Shown: positions 1-8,464 of the stretch, piece after piece | Layout of the letters: the number at the start of each line of letters is the position of its first letter | Numbering within the stretch: the first letter of the stretch is position 1 | NCBI RefSeq assembly: GCF_031458255.1 | Contig: NZ_JAVDYC010000001.1 | Coordinates: 4,845,001 to 4,909,000, forward strand | Origin: Catenuloplanes niger | Lineage (GTDB): Bacteria > Actinomycetota > Actinomycetes > Mycobacteriales > Micromonosporaceae | Length of the DNA stretch: 64,000 nt | Direction: 5' to 3' | The notes under the pieces: generated by a model | The model's input: the letters and a program-made list of their open reading frames with translations, nothing else | Database searches by the model: none | What the model was told of the DNA's origin: nothing | Made by a program: the position numbers and the translations under genes

Positions 1-2
1 CA

Positions 3-356
3 CCCACGGCGCCACCGGTGCGGGTCGAGGTGGAACCGGACCTGGCCGCGCTCGCCGACCGCGGTCACCTCTGGCAGATACTGCTCAACATACTCAGCAA
101 CGCGGTGAAGTACGGCCGGGCGCCGATCGCGCTGACCGGGCGCCGCGAGGGCGACCAGCTGGTCATCGAGATCAGCGACCACGGCCCCGGCGTCCCCGAC
201 CACCTCGTGCCGACACTCTTCGACCGCTTCATGCGCGGCGCCGGCCTCGGCCTGTTCATCGTCCGTCACCTGGCCGAGGCGAACGGCGGCACGGTCCGTT
301 ACCAGCCGGTCGAGCCGCACGGCGCGCTCTTCATCCTGACCATCGAGGCCGCCTGA
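3..356 (+). CDS. Sensor histidine kinase, C-terminal ATPase part (5' end outside window)
   Basis: The frame is open from base 3, so the gene starts upstream of the window and only the HATPase domain is seen. Visible motifs are an N box (LLNILSNAVKYG), a G1 box (ISDHGPGVPD), an F box (LFDRF) and a G2 box (GAGLGLFIVRHLAEANGG). The kinase would phosphorylate a response regulator that is not in the window. Oddity: only MR separates the F box (FDRF) from GAGLGL. Most kinases have about ten residues there, so the ATP lid looks shortened. It could be a variant or a degenerate kinase. The stop lies 19 nt before repeat element A, and the next gene is convergent. Confidence 0.85.
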   Translation, partial: PTAPPVRVEVEPDLAALADRGHLWQILLNILSNAVKYGRAPIALTGRREGDQLVIEISDHGPGVPDHLVPTLFDRFMRGAGLGLFIVRHLAEANGGTVRYQPVEPHGALFILTIEAA

Positions 357-374
357 CAGACCTCCGGGCCGCCG

Positions 375-460
375 TTTGCTCTGCTTACCATCGCAAAGCG
401 CGCATACCGCGCACGCCGCGGCGCCCTTTTCTCCCGTTCTGCGAAGGTAAGCAGAGCAAA
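375..460. repeat. Dispersed inverted-repeat element, copy A
   Basis: The left arm TTTGCTCTGCTTACC is at 375-389 and the right arm GGTAAGCAGAGCAAA at 446-460. They are perfect 15-bp complements with a 56-nt insert. Beyond one mismatch the stem continues for five pairs (TCGCA/TGCGA). The right flank reads GGGAGCGGG. The element fills the gap between two convergent kinase genes, 19 nt after one stop and 17 nt before the other. The insert is too long for an ordinary intrinsic terminator loop, and no U-tract follows. Confidence 0.9.
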
Positions 461-477
461 GGCGCGCGGGAGCGGGG

Positions 478-2076
478 TCAGTCGTCGAGGACGGAGCGGA
501 CGGACTGGAGGAGCCCGCGCTCGGAGAACGGCTTGGCGACCAGCGTGACGTCGTCACCCAGCGTGCCGTTCTCGGTGAGGACCGGGCGGGCGTAGCCGGA
601 CATGAACAGCACCCGGGTGTCCGGCCGCAGCGCGGTGACCCGCTCCGCGACCTCCTTGCCCAGCATCTTCGGCATGATGACGTCGCTGAGCAGCAGGTGG
701 ATCGGCCCGTCGTGGTGGCGCACCAGGTCCAGCGCGCGATCGCCGCCGGGCGCGGTGAGCACCCGGTACCCGTTCCGGGTGAGGATGCGGTGGGTGACGT
801 CGCGCATCGCGTCCTCGTCCTCGACCACCAGCACGGTCTCGCCGCCGCCGGCCGCGACCTCGGGCAGCGTCGAGGTCTGCTGCTCCACGACCGGCAGCGC
901 CTCCTCGCTGGCCGGGACGAGCGCGCTGATCGTGGTGCCGACGTCCGGCTCCGAGTAGATGCTGACCTGCCCGCCGGTCTGCGCGATCGTGCCGTACACC
1001 GTGGCCAGGCCGAGCCCGGTCGCCTCGCCCTTCGGCTTGGTGGTGAAGAACGGCTCGAACGCGCGGTCCGCGACCTCCTTCGGCATGCCCCCGCCGGTGT
1101 CGCTGACCTGCAACCGCACGTACGAGCCGGGGTGCAGCCCGGGCCGGCCGGCCAGGTAGCTCTCGTCCACCGTCACGTTGTCGGTGCCGATGGTCAGGCT
1201 GCCGCCGCCGGGCATCGCGTCCCGCGCGTTGACCGCGAGGTTGACCAGCACCTGGGTGAGCTGACCCGGATCCGCGCGGATCGGCCACAGGTCGGCGGCG
1301 AGCGCGGTCTCCAGCCGCACGTGTTCGCCGATCGTGCGCTGCAGCAGCGCCTCCACCTCACGTACCACCGTGTTGAGGTTGAGCACCCGCGGCTTGACCA
1401 CCTCGCGCCGGCCGAACGCGAGCAGCTGGTGGGTGAGCGAGATGGCGCGTTCCGCGGCGCGCTGGATCTGGTTGATGTCCTTCAGCACCGGATCCCAGCG
1501 GTCCGGGTCGCCGGTCGCGGCGTCGCCGACCTCCTCCGCGATGAACGCGATGTAGTTGAGCACCACCGCGAGCAGGTTGTTGAAGTCGTGCGCGACGCCG
1601 CCGGCCAGCTGGCCGAGGCTCTCCAACCGCTGTGACTGCTGCAGCCGGGCCTCGAGCCGCTCCCGCTCCGCGATCGCGGTCAGGCGTTCCCGTTCGGCCT
1701 GCGCCTCCAGCCGGTCGCTGACGTCCCGGATCGCGGCGGCGATCAACAGCCCCTCGGGGGTACGGATCGCGGACAGCGAGATCTCGGCCGGGAACTCGGA
1801 CCCGTCCCGCCGGCGTGCGGCCAGCGTGCCGGAGCCCATCGGCCGCGGCCGGGCGGCCTGCATGTACTCCTGCCGGTGCGAGGGGTGCGCGTCCCGTGCC
1901 GCCGCCGGGACCAGCATCTCCACGGTCCGGCCGACCAGCTCGTCCCGCCGGTAACCGAGGAGGCGCTCGGCCTGCGCGTTGATCAGCGTGATCCGGCCGT
2001 CCTCGGCCACTACGACGATCGCGTCCGGCGCCGCCTCGAGCAGCCCCTGCGCGTAATCGGTGGACCAGTCCTGCAC
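478..2076 (-). CDS. Hybrid sensor histidine kinase: PAS, HisKA, HATPase, receiver
   Basis: This is a cytoplasmic hybrid kinase of about 532 residues with no membrane segment. It has a PAS domain near residues 10-120, followed by a short coiled coil. The HisKA H box GGVAHDFNNLL puts the phospho-accepting His near residue 163. The HATPase shows NLAVNARDAMP, SDTGGGMP and TGLGLATVYG. The C-terminal receiver has its Asp in LLLSDVIMP near residue 465. The H box type matches NtrB-like hybrid kinases that pass phosphate to their own receiver. I chose the GTG at 2076 because GGAG lies 5 nt upstream. The frame stays open to a GTG at 2169, but that extra stretch does not look like protein. It is convergent with the kinase fragment across element A. 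Confidence 0.85.
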   Translation of the reverse strand: MQDWSTDYAQGLLEAAPDAIVVVAEDGRITLINAQAERLLGYRRDELVGRTVEMLVPAAARDAHPSHRQEYMQAARPRPMGSGTLAARRRDGSEFPAEISLSAIRTPEGLLIAAAIRDVSDRLEAQAERERLTAIAERERLEARLQQSQRLESLGQLAGGVAHDFNNLLAVVLNYIAFIAEEVGDAATGDPDRWDPVLKDINQIQRAAERAISLTHQLLAFGRREVVKPRVLNLNTVVREVEALLQRTIGEHVRLETALAADLWPIRADPGQLTQVLVNLAVNARDAMPGGGSLTIGTDNVTVDESYLAGRPGLHPGSYVRLQVSDTGGGMPKEVADRAFEPFFTTKPKGEATGLGLATVYGTIAQTGGQVSIYSEPDVGTTISALVPASEEALPVVEQQTSTLPEVAAGGGETVLVVEDEDAMRDVTHRILTRNGYRVLTAPGGDRALDLVRHHDGPIHLLLSDVIMPKMLGKEVAERVTALRPDTRVLFMSGYARPVLTENGTLGDDVTLVAKPFSERGLLQSVRSVLDD

Positions 2077-2254
2077 AACGACTCCGGGCTTCCGACGAAA
2101 AACCCCCTTGATCCGTGAATTCTCCCATAAATCGGGCGGCTCGGATGCGCAACCGGCTCGCACCGTCACGGGTCCGGGACCTGCTACGGGCGCGGCCGAA
2201 TCTAGTTCCTGTCAGGCGGTGAGCCGCAGGGGCGGCCGACGGAAGGGTGACACA

Positions 2255-3805
2255 TTGCGCAGGACTCAGGGAGTCTTCGGGACGCTGCTGGCGGGCTCGC
2301 TGGCGGTCGGTGCAATCGCGGGCGCGCCCGCGCAGGCGGCCACGACCACCACGACGCAGCTGTCGGTCTCCGCCTCGGACGACGCCTACACGTCCTCCGC
2401 CCGCAAGAGCCTGACCACCGGCTCGGAGACGAAGCTGGTCGCCGGCACGGTCGCCGGTGACCGCAAGGTCTCCTACCTGAAGTTCACCACCGGCAAGGCC
2501 GCGACCGGCGCGAAGCTGGCGCTGGCGCTGGACGGCGCACCGGCCGGCAGCACGCTGACCGTCACCCGGGTGCTCACCAGCTCGTGGGCCGAGTCCACGC
2601 TGACCTCGACGAACGCCCCGGCGCTGGGCACCACCACGGTGTCCGCGAAGCTGGCCGCCGGCCAGCGGGAGGTCGTCCTCGACCTCGGCGCCCAGATCAC
2701 GGCGGCCGGCACCTACTCGTTCGCGATCAGCTCCAGCTCCACCACCGCGGCCACCCGGATCCACTCCACCGAGCACGGCACCGCGGGCCTGCGCCCGGCG
2801 CTGCGGCTGACCGTGGCCGGCGCGGCCACCCCGGCCCCGGCGACCCCGGCCGCCCCGGTGTCCGGCTGCACCACCGGCGCGAAGCTGGTCCCGACCTGCG
2901 GCGTGCTGTGGGGTGCGGCGGCCGGCGGCTTCACCTCGACCCCGCGGGACACCGCGCTGAAGCAGTGGGAGGCCGCGACCGGCCGTACCGCCGCGATCTA
3001 CCACACGTACCACAAGGGCAACGAGCTGTTCCCGACCAAGGCCGAGCTCGCCATGACGCAGGACGCCGCGAAGCCGCGCACGCTGCTGCTGAACTGGAAG
3101 GTCGCGTACGGCGACACCTGGGCCGGGGTGAAGGCGGGCAAGCAGGACAAGCGCATCGACCGCTGGGCCGCGTACGTCAAGGCGAACGTCAAGAAGCCGT
3201 TCTTCCTGGCGCTGCACCACGAGCCGGAGAACGACGTCAACACCAACCCGGAGTCGGGCATGACCGCCAAGGACTACGCCGGCATGTATCGGCACGTGAT
3301 CCAGCGGCTGCGCGCGAACGGCGTCACCAACGCGATCAACGTGGTCGCCTACATGGGCAACGAGACCTACCTGGCCAAGTCCTGGTGGCCGGACCTGTAC
3401 CCGGGCGACGACGTCGTGGACTGGATCGGCCTGGACTCGTACCTGAACGCGGAGAAGGGCTACCACCACGGCGACTTCAACAACCTGCTCGACCGCGGCC
3501 CGGTCGCCGGCACGAACAAGCTCGGCTTCTACGGCTGGGCGACCACGAAGCACGCCGGTAAGCCGATCATGGTCGCCGAGTGGGGCGTCTACCACAGCCT
3601 GAAGCGCACCGCGGACAAGGGCGCGGTCTTCGACACCGTGCTGAACCAGCTCAAGGCGCGCCCGGCGGTCAAGGCGATGGTCTACTTCGACTGCCCGGCC
3701 GACGACACCGGCGACCGGAACATCGCGGTCACCAGCAGCGCGTCCGCGCTGGCCGCGTTCAAGAAGATCGCGGCTGACCCGATCTTCAACGTCTCGCTCA
3801 AGTAG
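2255..3805 (+). CDS. Secreted GH26-like endo-glycosidase with N-terminal DNRLRE/CBM-like domain
   Basis: The predicted product is 516 residues. The TTG start at 2255 follows GGAAGGG by 7 nt and immediately precedes a signal peptide with cleavage near APAQA-A (about residue 29). Residues 36-187 resemble a DNRLRE/CBM96-type beta-sandwich. A Pro/Ala linker leads to a catalytic barrel from about residue 205. HHEPEND (Glu near 323) and VAEWGVY (Glu near 442) fit the acid/base and nucleophile glutamates of GH26 or a related clan GH-A family. The expected role is cleavage of mannan or a related beta-glycan outside the cell, but the substrate cannot be read from sequence. A strong terminator follows. 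Confidence 0.83.
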   Translation: MRRTQGVFGTLLAGSLAVGAIAGAPAQAATTTTTQLSVSASDDAYTSSARKSLTTGSETKLVAGTVAGDRKVSYLKFTTGKAATGAKLALALDGAPAGSTLTVTRVLTSSWAESTLTSTNAPALGTTTVSAKLAAGQREVVLDLGAQITAAGTYSFAISSSSTTAATRIHSTEHGTAGLRPALRLTVAGAATPAPATPAAPVSGCTTGAKLVPTCGVLWGAAAGGFTSTPRDTALKQWEAATGRTAAIYHTYHKGNELFPTKAELAMTQDAAKPRTLLLNWKVAYGDTWAGVKAGKQDKRIDRWAAYVKANVKKPFFLALHHEPENDVNTNPESGMTAKDYAGMYRHVIQRLRANGVTNAINVVAYMGNETYLAKSWWPDLYPGDDVVDWIGLDSYLNAEKGYHHGDFNNLLDRGPVAGTNKLGFYGWATTKHAGKPIMVAEWGVYHSLKRTADKGAVFDTVLNQLKARPAVKAMVYFDCPADDTGDRNIAVTSSASALAAFKKIAADPIFNVSLK

Positions 3806-3818
3806 GACCCCCCGATGG

Positions 3819-3852
3819 AAGGGCCGCCCGGGAAACATCCCGGGCGGCCCTT
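3819..3852 (+). terminator. Intrinsic terminator after the GH26-like gene
   Basis: A perfect 14-bp GC-rich stem (arms 3819-3832 and 3839-3852) with a 6-nt AAACAT loop is followed by TTCTGTT. It lies 14 nt after the glycosidase stop and just before the next kinase gene. Confidence 0.88.
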
Positions 3853-3873
3853 TCTGTTGCTTAATCTGGTGTA

Positions 3874-5601
3874 ATGCCGAGATTGCAGCGCAGCGTCGCC
3901 GCGCTCGCCGCCGGTGTCGCCGCGCTCGGCATCCTGGCCACCGTCTCGCTCTGCGGCGCGCTGAACGGCCTGGCCGACCGCAACCAGCGGCAGGCGCTCG
4001 ACCGCCGGGTCGACCTGGTCCGGGCCGGTGTCTCCGCCGAGGCCGCCCGGTACGTCGACGCGCTCACCGACGTCGCCACCGCGCTCGGCGCCCAGACCGA
4101 CCTGACCGCGGAGGACTTCACCCGGATCAGCGCCGCGCTGTCCACCCGCCGGCTGCCCGCGCTCACCGCGGTCTCCGTGCTGGTCGCCGTGGACACCGCG
4201 GCGGTGCCGGCCACCCAGGCGTACTGGCGGGCGCAGGGCGCGACCGGGCTGACGCTGCGCCCCGACCCGGCCGAGGACGAGCACGTGTTCGCGGTGCTCA
4301 CCCGCGACTTCGACGGCCGCCCGCAGATGATCGGCCCGGACCTGGCCAAGCGCGCCGAACTGCGCGGTGCGCTGCGGCAGTCCGCGAACACCGGCGCGGC
4401 CGCGATCAGCCGGACGTACGTGCTGGCCCGCGACGAGAACCTGCCGGCCGCCCGGCGTCAGCTGTCGTTCGTGGTCGCGGTGCCGTTCTACCGGCCGACC
4501 GCGGACCGGGTCAGCGGCTGGGCGGTGCTGGGCCTGCGCGGTGGCACGTTCCTCGCCGCGGCCATGCGCAACAGCGCGCTGAGCATGATCGAGGTGGAGC
4601 TGCTGGACTCGTCCGCGGAGGGCATCCGCACGCCGGTCGCGACCTGGCCGGCCGGCGAGGAGCACGGCGACGGCGACCTCACCCGTACCGTCTCCGTCGG
4701 CGTCGCGCAGCGGACCTGGCAGTTGACCGTGAAACCGACCGGCACGCTGGCCGAGGGCGAAGCACCCTGGCTGGTGCCGGCGTCCGCGCTGACCGGGACC
4801 GTGATCACGGCGCTGGTGGTGGGCATCATCGGCATCCTCGGCACGTCCCGCGGGCGCGCGCTGGGCCGGGTCGCGGCCGCCACGGCGGCGCTGCAGGCGG
4901 ACATCGCGCGCCGCGAGGAGACCGAACGGCAGCTCCGCCGCACCGAGGGCGAGCTGCGCGGCTTCCTGGCCATGGCCGGGCACGACCTGAAGGCGCCGCT
5001 GGCCTCGGTGGCCGGTCACGTGGACTTGCTCCGCGACGCACCGGACCGGGACACCGGCGACGCGGACTGGCGGGCCGTGGAACGCGGACTGGCCCGGATG
5101 AACCGGCTGATCGACGACCTGCTCGCGTACGCCACCGCGGACGCGGCGCCGCTCGACCCACGGCCGGTCGACCTGGGCGCGCTGGCCACCGACGTCGCGG
5201 CGGACCAGGACACGGCCGACCACGCCACGGTACGGATCGGCGCGCTGCCCACCGTGCTGGCCGACCCCGGCATGCTGCGGCACGTGCTGGAGAACCTGGT
5301 CGGGAACGCGGTCAAGTACACCCGGCCCGGCGAGACCCCGCAGATCGAGATCGTCTCCGTACCGGCCGGTGCCCGCACCCGGATCGAGGTCGCGGACCAC
5401 GGGATCGGCGTGCCGGAGGTGGACCGGGCCCGGGTCTTCGACGCGTTCCACCGCTCGCCGAACGGCGCCGACCGGCCCGGGACCGGACTCGGCCTGGCCA
5501 TCTGCCAGCGGATCGTGGAACGGCACGGCGGCGAGATCGGCGTGGAGTCGAACGCGGGTGGCGGCAGCCGGTTCTGGTTCACGCTGCCCGGCGGCGGCTA
5601 G
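3874..5601 (+). CDS. Membrane sensor histidine kinase with CHASE-type sensor
   Basis: The product is 575 residues. A first membrane helix lies near residues 8-30 and a second near 301-323. They enclose an extracytoplasmic region of about 270 residues that reads like a CHASE domain (for example RAQGATGLTLRPDP and VVAVPFYRPT). A linker coiled coil follows. The HisKA H box is MAGHDLKAPLASV (His near 370). The HATPase shows LENLVGNAVKYT, VADHGIGVP and GTGLGLAICQRIVERHGG. No partner response regulator is adjacent, so it is an orphan kinase here. The ATG start follows the terminator by about 20 nt. Confidence 0.86.
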   Translation: MPRLQRSVAALAAGVAALGILATVSLCGALNGLADRNQRQALDRRVDLVRAGVSAEAARYVDALTDVATALGAQTDLTAEDFTRISAALSTRRLPALTAVSVLVAVDTAAVPATQAYWRAQGATGLTLRPDPAEDEHVFAVLTRDFDGRPQMIGPDLAKRAELRGALRQSANTGAAAISRTYVLARDENLPAARRQLSFVVAVPFYRPTADRVSGWAVLGLRGGTFLAAAMRNSALSMIEVELLDSSAEGIRTPVATWPAGEEHGDGDLTRTVSVGVAQRTWQLTVKPTGTLAEGEAPWLVPASALTGTVITALVVGIIGILGTSRGRALGRVAAATAALQADIARREETERQLRRTEGELRGFLAMAGHDLKAPLASVAGHVDLLRDAPDRDTGDADWRAVERGLARMNRLIDDLLAYATADAAPLDPRPVDLGALATDVAADQDTADHATVRIGALPTVLADPGMLRHVLENLVGNAVKYTRPGETPQIEIVSVPAGARTRIEVADHGIGVPEVDRARVFDAFHRSPNGADRPGTGLGLAICQRIVERHGGEIGVESNAGGGSRFWFTLPGGG

Positions 5602-5627
5602 CCGGCGCTCCCGGCGGCACGCACACG

Positions 5628-5711
5628 GCCGGCCGGACCGAGGTCAGCGCGGCCGGCCGGCCGGACCGAGGTCGGCGCCGCCAGCCGGTCAGACCGAGGT
5701 CAGCTTCGCCT
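5628..5711. repeat. Three 28-bp imperfect tandem repeats across a gene 3' end
   Basis: GACCGAGGTC recurs at 5636, 5664 and 5692 with exact 28-bp spacing, inside a GGCCGG-rich unit. The third copy overlaps the stop and last codons of the minus-strand glycosyltransferase. The other two lie beyond the stop, as if the gene's 3' end had been tandemly duplicated. Confidence 0.75.
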
Positions 5712-6699
5712 GGAGCTCGGCGACCAGCACCTTCATCTCGGTGAGCGCGGCCGGGCCGTGCCGGCGCCCGGCCGTGTCCACCACCCGGCCGACGTTGCTC
5801 AGCAGGCGCGCGGCCTCGTCGACCTCGCCGAGCTGGGCCAGGGCCTGTGCGGCGAGCCAGTCGCAGTACGAGGACTCCGCGCCGGCCGCGCGCAGGTCCT
5901 CGACCAGCACCAGCGCGACCTCGTCCATCCCCTCGGCCAGCATCAGCTGCGCCAGCTGGTCGGTGCCCTGCAGCCGCTCCCGGGTGCGCGGGAACAGCTC
6001 GCGCAGCAACTCCAGCGTGTCCACCGCGTCCTGCCGGTGCCCGGCGACGATGCAGCTGCGCCCGAGGTCGAGCAGCGTGCGGGCGATCCGGTCCCGGTTG
6101 CCCGCCGGGTCCGCGGCCAGGTCGTCCAGCTGCACCCGGCCGAGCAGCACGTTGCGCAGCGCCTTGGCCTCACGGCGGTCCGCGGTCGCGTAGCCGGCGT
6201 GCACGATCCGGGCCACGTCGCGGGGGAGCGCGGCGAGCCGCAGCGTGCCGTCGCGCGCGGTGATCTGTTCGTGGATCCGCCTGGTCCACGTCGTGCGGTC
6301 CGGGCGGAACAGCCGCGCCGCCCGGAACGTGACGGCACTGTCCTGCCGGTCGCTGTCGATCTCCAGCGTGGCCGCGTCCGCGTCCGTGCCGGCGAGCAGC
6401 TCGCGCAGCCGGCCGGCGTTCGCCACGACGTGCTCGTCCGCGTCCACGGAGAGCACCCAGTCCGCGGTCCAGCCGTGCAGCGCCGCGTTGCGCGCGTCCG
6501 CGAAATGGTCGGTCCAGGGCCCGGTGGTGACGCACGCGCCGGCCCGCGTGGCGACCTCCGGGCTGCCGTCGGTGGAGCCGGTGTCGTGCACGTGGATCTC
6601 GTCGACCACGCCGTGCAGCGAGTCCAGGCAGCGGGACAGCAGCTCCGCCTCGTCGCGCACGATGATCGCGGCGGCCAGCTTGAGGTTCGCGCTCACCAC
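5689..6699 (-). CDS. Family 2 (GT-A) glycosyltransferase
   Basis: The product is 336 residues. The N terminus is a GT-A fold: AAAIIVRDEAELLSRCLDSL, then DTGSTDGSPEVA, then VLSVDADEHV, which holds the metal-binding D-x-D. The C-terminal half from about residue 190 is helical with TPR-like spacing. This is a common layout for bacterial family 2 enzymes that act on unknown glycans or peptides. The start is a GTG without a clear Shine-Dalgarno. It lies 39 nt downstream of the methyltransferase, so the two genes and the SDR probably form one operon. Donor and acceptor are unknown. Confidence 0.83.
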   Translation of the reverse strand: MVSANLKLAAAIIVRDEAELLSRCLDSLHGVVDEIHVHDTGSTDGSPEVATRAGACVTTGPWTDHFADARNAALHGWTADWVLSVDADEHVVANAGRLRELLAGTDADAATLEIDSDRQDSAVTFRAARLFRPDRTTWTRRIHEQITARDGTLRLAALPRDVARIVHAGYATADRREAKALRNVLLGRVQLDDLAADPAGNRDRIARTLLDLGRSCIVAGHRQDAVDTLELLRELFPRTRERLQGTDQLAQLMLAEGMDEVALVLVEDLRAAGAESSYCDWLAAQALAQLGEVDEAARLLSNVGRVVDTAGRRHGPAALTEMKVLVAELQAKLTSV

Positions 6700-6738
6700 C
6701 GGCCGATCGGCCGTACCGACGCGGTCCTGAGGTTTTTG

Positions 6739-7518
6739 CTACCTCGCGGCAACCGAATCCCAACCGATCGTCAACTCGCCCAGGCGCCAGCGGCGGGGGC
6801 CGTCCCGCACCGGCCAGCCCGCGTCCGCGACCGCCCGGACCGCCCGCACCCAGCGCTGGCGGGGGCCGAAGACCGCGAACGGCGCCGCGTCCCGCCAGCC
6901 GTCGTCCAGCGCGCGGATCAGCGCGTGCACGTTCTCGCCCGGCACGTTGCGGTGGATCAGCGCCTTCGGCAGCCGTTCCGCGAGCGTGGCCGGCGTGTCC
7001 AGGTTCGCCAGCCGGGCCGCGAGCGTGAGCGTGCGCGGGCCGGCCGCGTCCAGCGCGATCCAGGCGGCCAGCCGGCCCGGCTCGTCGCAGGTGCCCTCGA
7101 CCAGCACACCGCCGGGTGCCAGCCGGGCGGTGATCAGCGCCCAGGCGGCCGCGACCTCGGACTCCGGGTACTGCCGGAGCACGTTGAACGCGCGGACCAC
7201 GACCGGCCGCAACCCGGCCAGCTCGAACCCGCCGCGCCGGAACTCCAGCCACGGCGGGTCCGCGGCCGGCTGCGCGGCCGCCACCCGGGCCGGGTCGATC
7301 TCCAGGCCGGTCACCCGCACGTCCGGGCGCACCCGGCGGGCCAGCCGGGCGCGCAGCTCCACGGCGGTGACCGGGGTGGCGCCGTAACCGAGGTCGACGA
7401 CGAGCGGGTCGGCCGCGTCCCGGAGCAGATCGCCGTACCGGTCCGCGATCCAGTTGTCCACCCGGCGCAGCCGGTTGGGATTCGTGGTCCCGCGGGTGAC
7501 GACGCCCTGCACCCTCAT
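6739..7518 (-). CDS. Class I SAM-dependent methyltransferase-like protein
   Basis: The product is 259 residues. The SAM-binding motif I is VVDLGYGATPVTAVEL near residues 40-55, and the acidic end of motif II is VTGLEIDPARV. A later segment, APGGVLVEGTCDE, fits motif III. The C-terminal part (RWVRAVRAVADAGWPV) is shared by actinobacterial homologues often found beside mshA. Its ATG directly abuts the SDR stop (TAG-ATG), so translation is probably coupled. The substrate is unknown. Confidence 0.8.
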   Translation of the reverse strand: MRVQGVVTRGTTNPNRLRRVDNWIADRYGDLLRDAADPLVVDLGYGATPVTAVELRARLARRVRPDVRVTGLEIDPARVAAAQPAADPPWLEFRRGGFELAGLRPVVVRAFNVLRQYPESEVAAAWALITARLAPGGVLVEGTCDEPGRLAAWIALDAAGPRTLTLAARLANLDTPATLAERLPKALIHRNVPGENVHALIRALDDGWRDAAPFAVFGPRQRWVRAVRAVADAGWPVRDGPRRWRLGELTIGWDSVAAR

Positions 7519-8280
7519 CTAGCCGGTCCGGTGCACCTTGTGCTGTGCGGCCTGGGCGAGCGGGCGGACCACGAGCCGGTCCACGTTCACGTGGTGCGGG
7601 CGGGTGGCGACCCAGGAGACGCAGTCCGCGATGTCCTCGGCCAGCAGCGGCTCGGCCACGCCCCGGTAGACCGCCTCCGCGCGCGCGACGTCACCGTCGA
7701 ACCGGGTCAGCGCGAACTCCTCCGTCTTCACCATGCCCGGGTCGATCTCGATCACCCGGATCGGGCGCCCGTTCAGCTCCAGGCGCAGCGTGCCGGTCAG
7801 CGCGGTCTGGGCGTGCTTGGCCGCGGCGTAACCGCCACCGCCCTCGTACGGCGTGAACGCGGCGGTGGAGCCGATCACGACGATCGTCCCGGCGCCGGAC
7901 GCCTCCAACGCGGGCAGCAGCGCCTGCGTGACGCGCAGCGTGCCGAGCACGTTCGTGTCGAACATCCGCTGCCAGTCCGCGACCGGGCCGCTCTCCACCG
8001 GGTCCAGCCCGAGCGCGCCGCCGGCGTTGTTGACCAGCAGCGTCACCGGCCCGGGAACGGCGTCGGCCAGCGCACGCACGGACGCGTCGTCGGTGACGTC
8101 GGCGGCGACCGCGGTGGCCCGGTCACCGGCCGCCTCGATCTCCGCGACCAGCGCGGTGAGGCGCTCGGCGCGCCGCGCGGTGGCGATCACGTGGAAGCCG
8201 TCGGCCGCGAGCCGGCGGGCGCTGGCCGCGCCGATGCCGCTGGAGGCGCCGGTGACGACGGCGATGGGGGTATCAGTCAC
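7519..8280 (-). CDS. Short-chain dehydrogenase/reductase
   Basis: The product is 253 residues from the GTG at 8280, with AGGA 7 nt upstream. It is a classical SDR: the NAD(P)-binding GASSGIG near residue 12, NNAG near 87, a catalytic Ser in VIGSTAAF, and YAAAKHA with Tyr and Lys. It would carry out NAD(P)-dependent oxidation or reduction of an unknown alcohol or ketone. It is the first gene of a three-gene minus-strand operon and divergent from mshA, with a shared promoter region of about 180 nt. Confidence 0.9.
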   Translation of the reverse strand: MTDTPIAVVTGASSGIGAASARRLAADGFHVIATARRAERLTALVAEIEAAGDRATAVAADVTDDASVRALADAVPGPVTLLVNNAGGALGLDPVESGPVADWQRMFDTNVLGTLRVTQALLPALEASGAGTIVVIGSTAAFTPYEGGGGYAAAKHAQTALTGTLRLELNGRPIRVIEIDPGMVKTEEFALTRFDGDVARAEAVYRGVAEPLLAEDIADCVSWVATRPHHVNVDRLVVRPLAQAAQHKVHRTG

Positions 8281-8464
8281 CCCTCGATCCTGCCGTACGC
8301 GCCGGAACCGCCCGTGACGCCGGGGGCACGCGGAGGAATGAGTTGGATCACGTGCGGCTGCGGGAGTGCATGTCCGGCGAAAATCTGCGGGGAAGATGGG
8401 TCGGCGCGGCGTGGTTGGAAACCACGGCGTAAAAATCGCAACAATTGATCCGCTGGAGGCGACC

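Noticed and set aside
375-460. Element copies as ordinary intrinsic terminators
   Set aside because: Loops are 46-281 nt and no T-tract follows the right arm; true terminators elsewhere in the window (3819-3852) look different.
1358-3838. Very long antisense reading frames (for example 1358-3838 minus, 5758-8448 plus, 47034-51071 plus)
   Set aside because: They are open because of high GC third positions opposite real genes, with Arg/Ala/Gly-rich translations and no domain.
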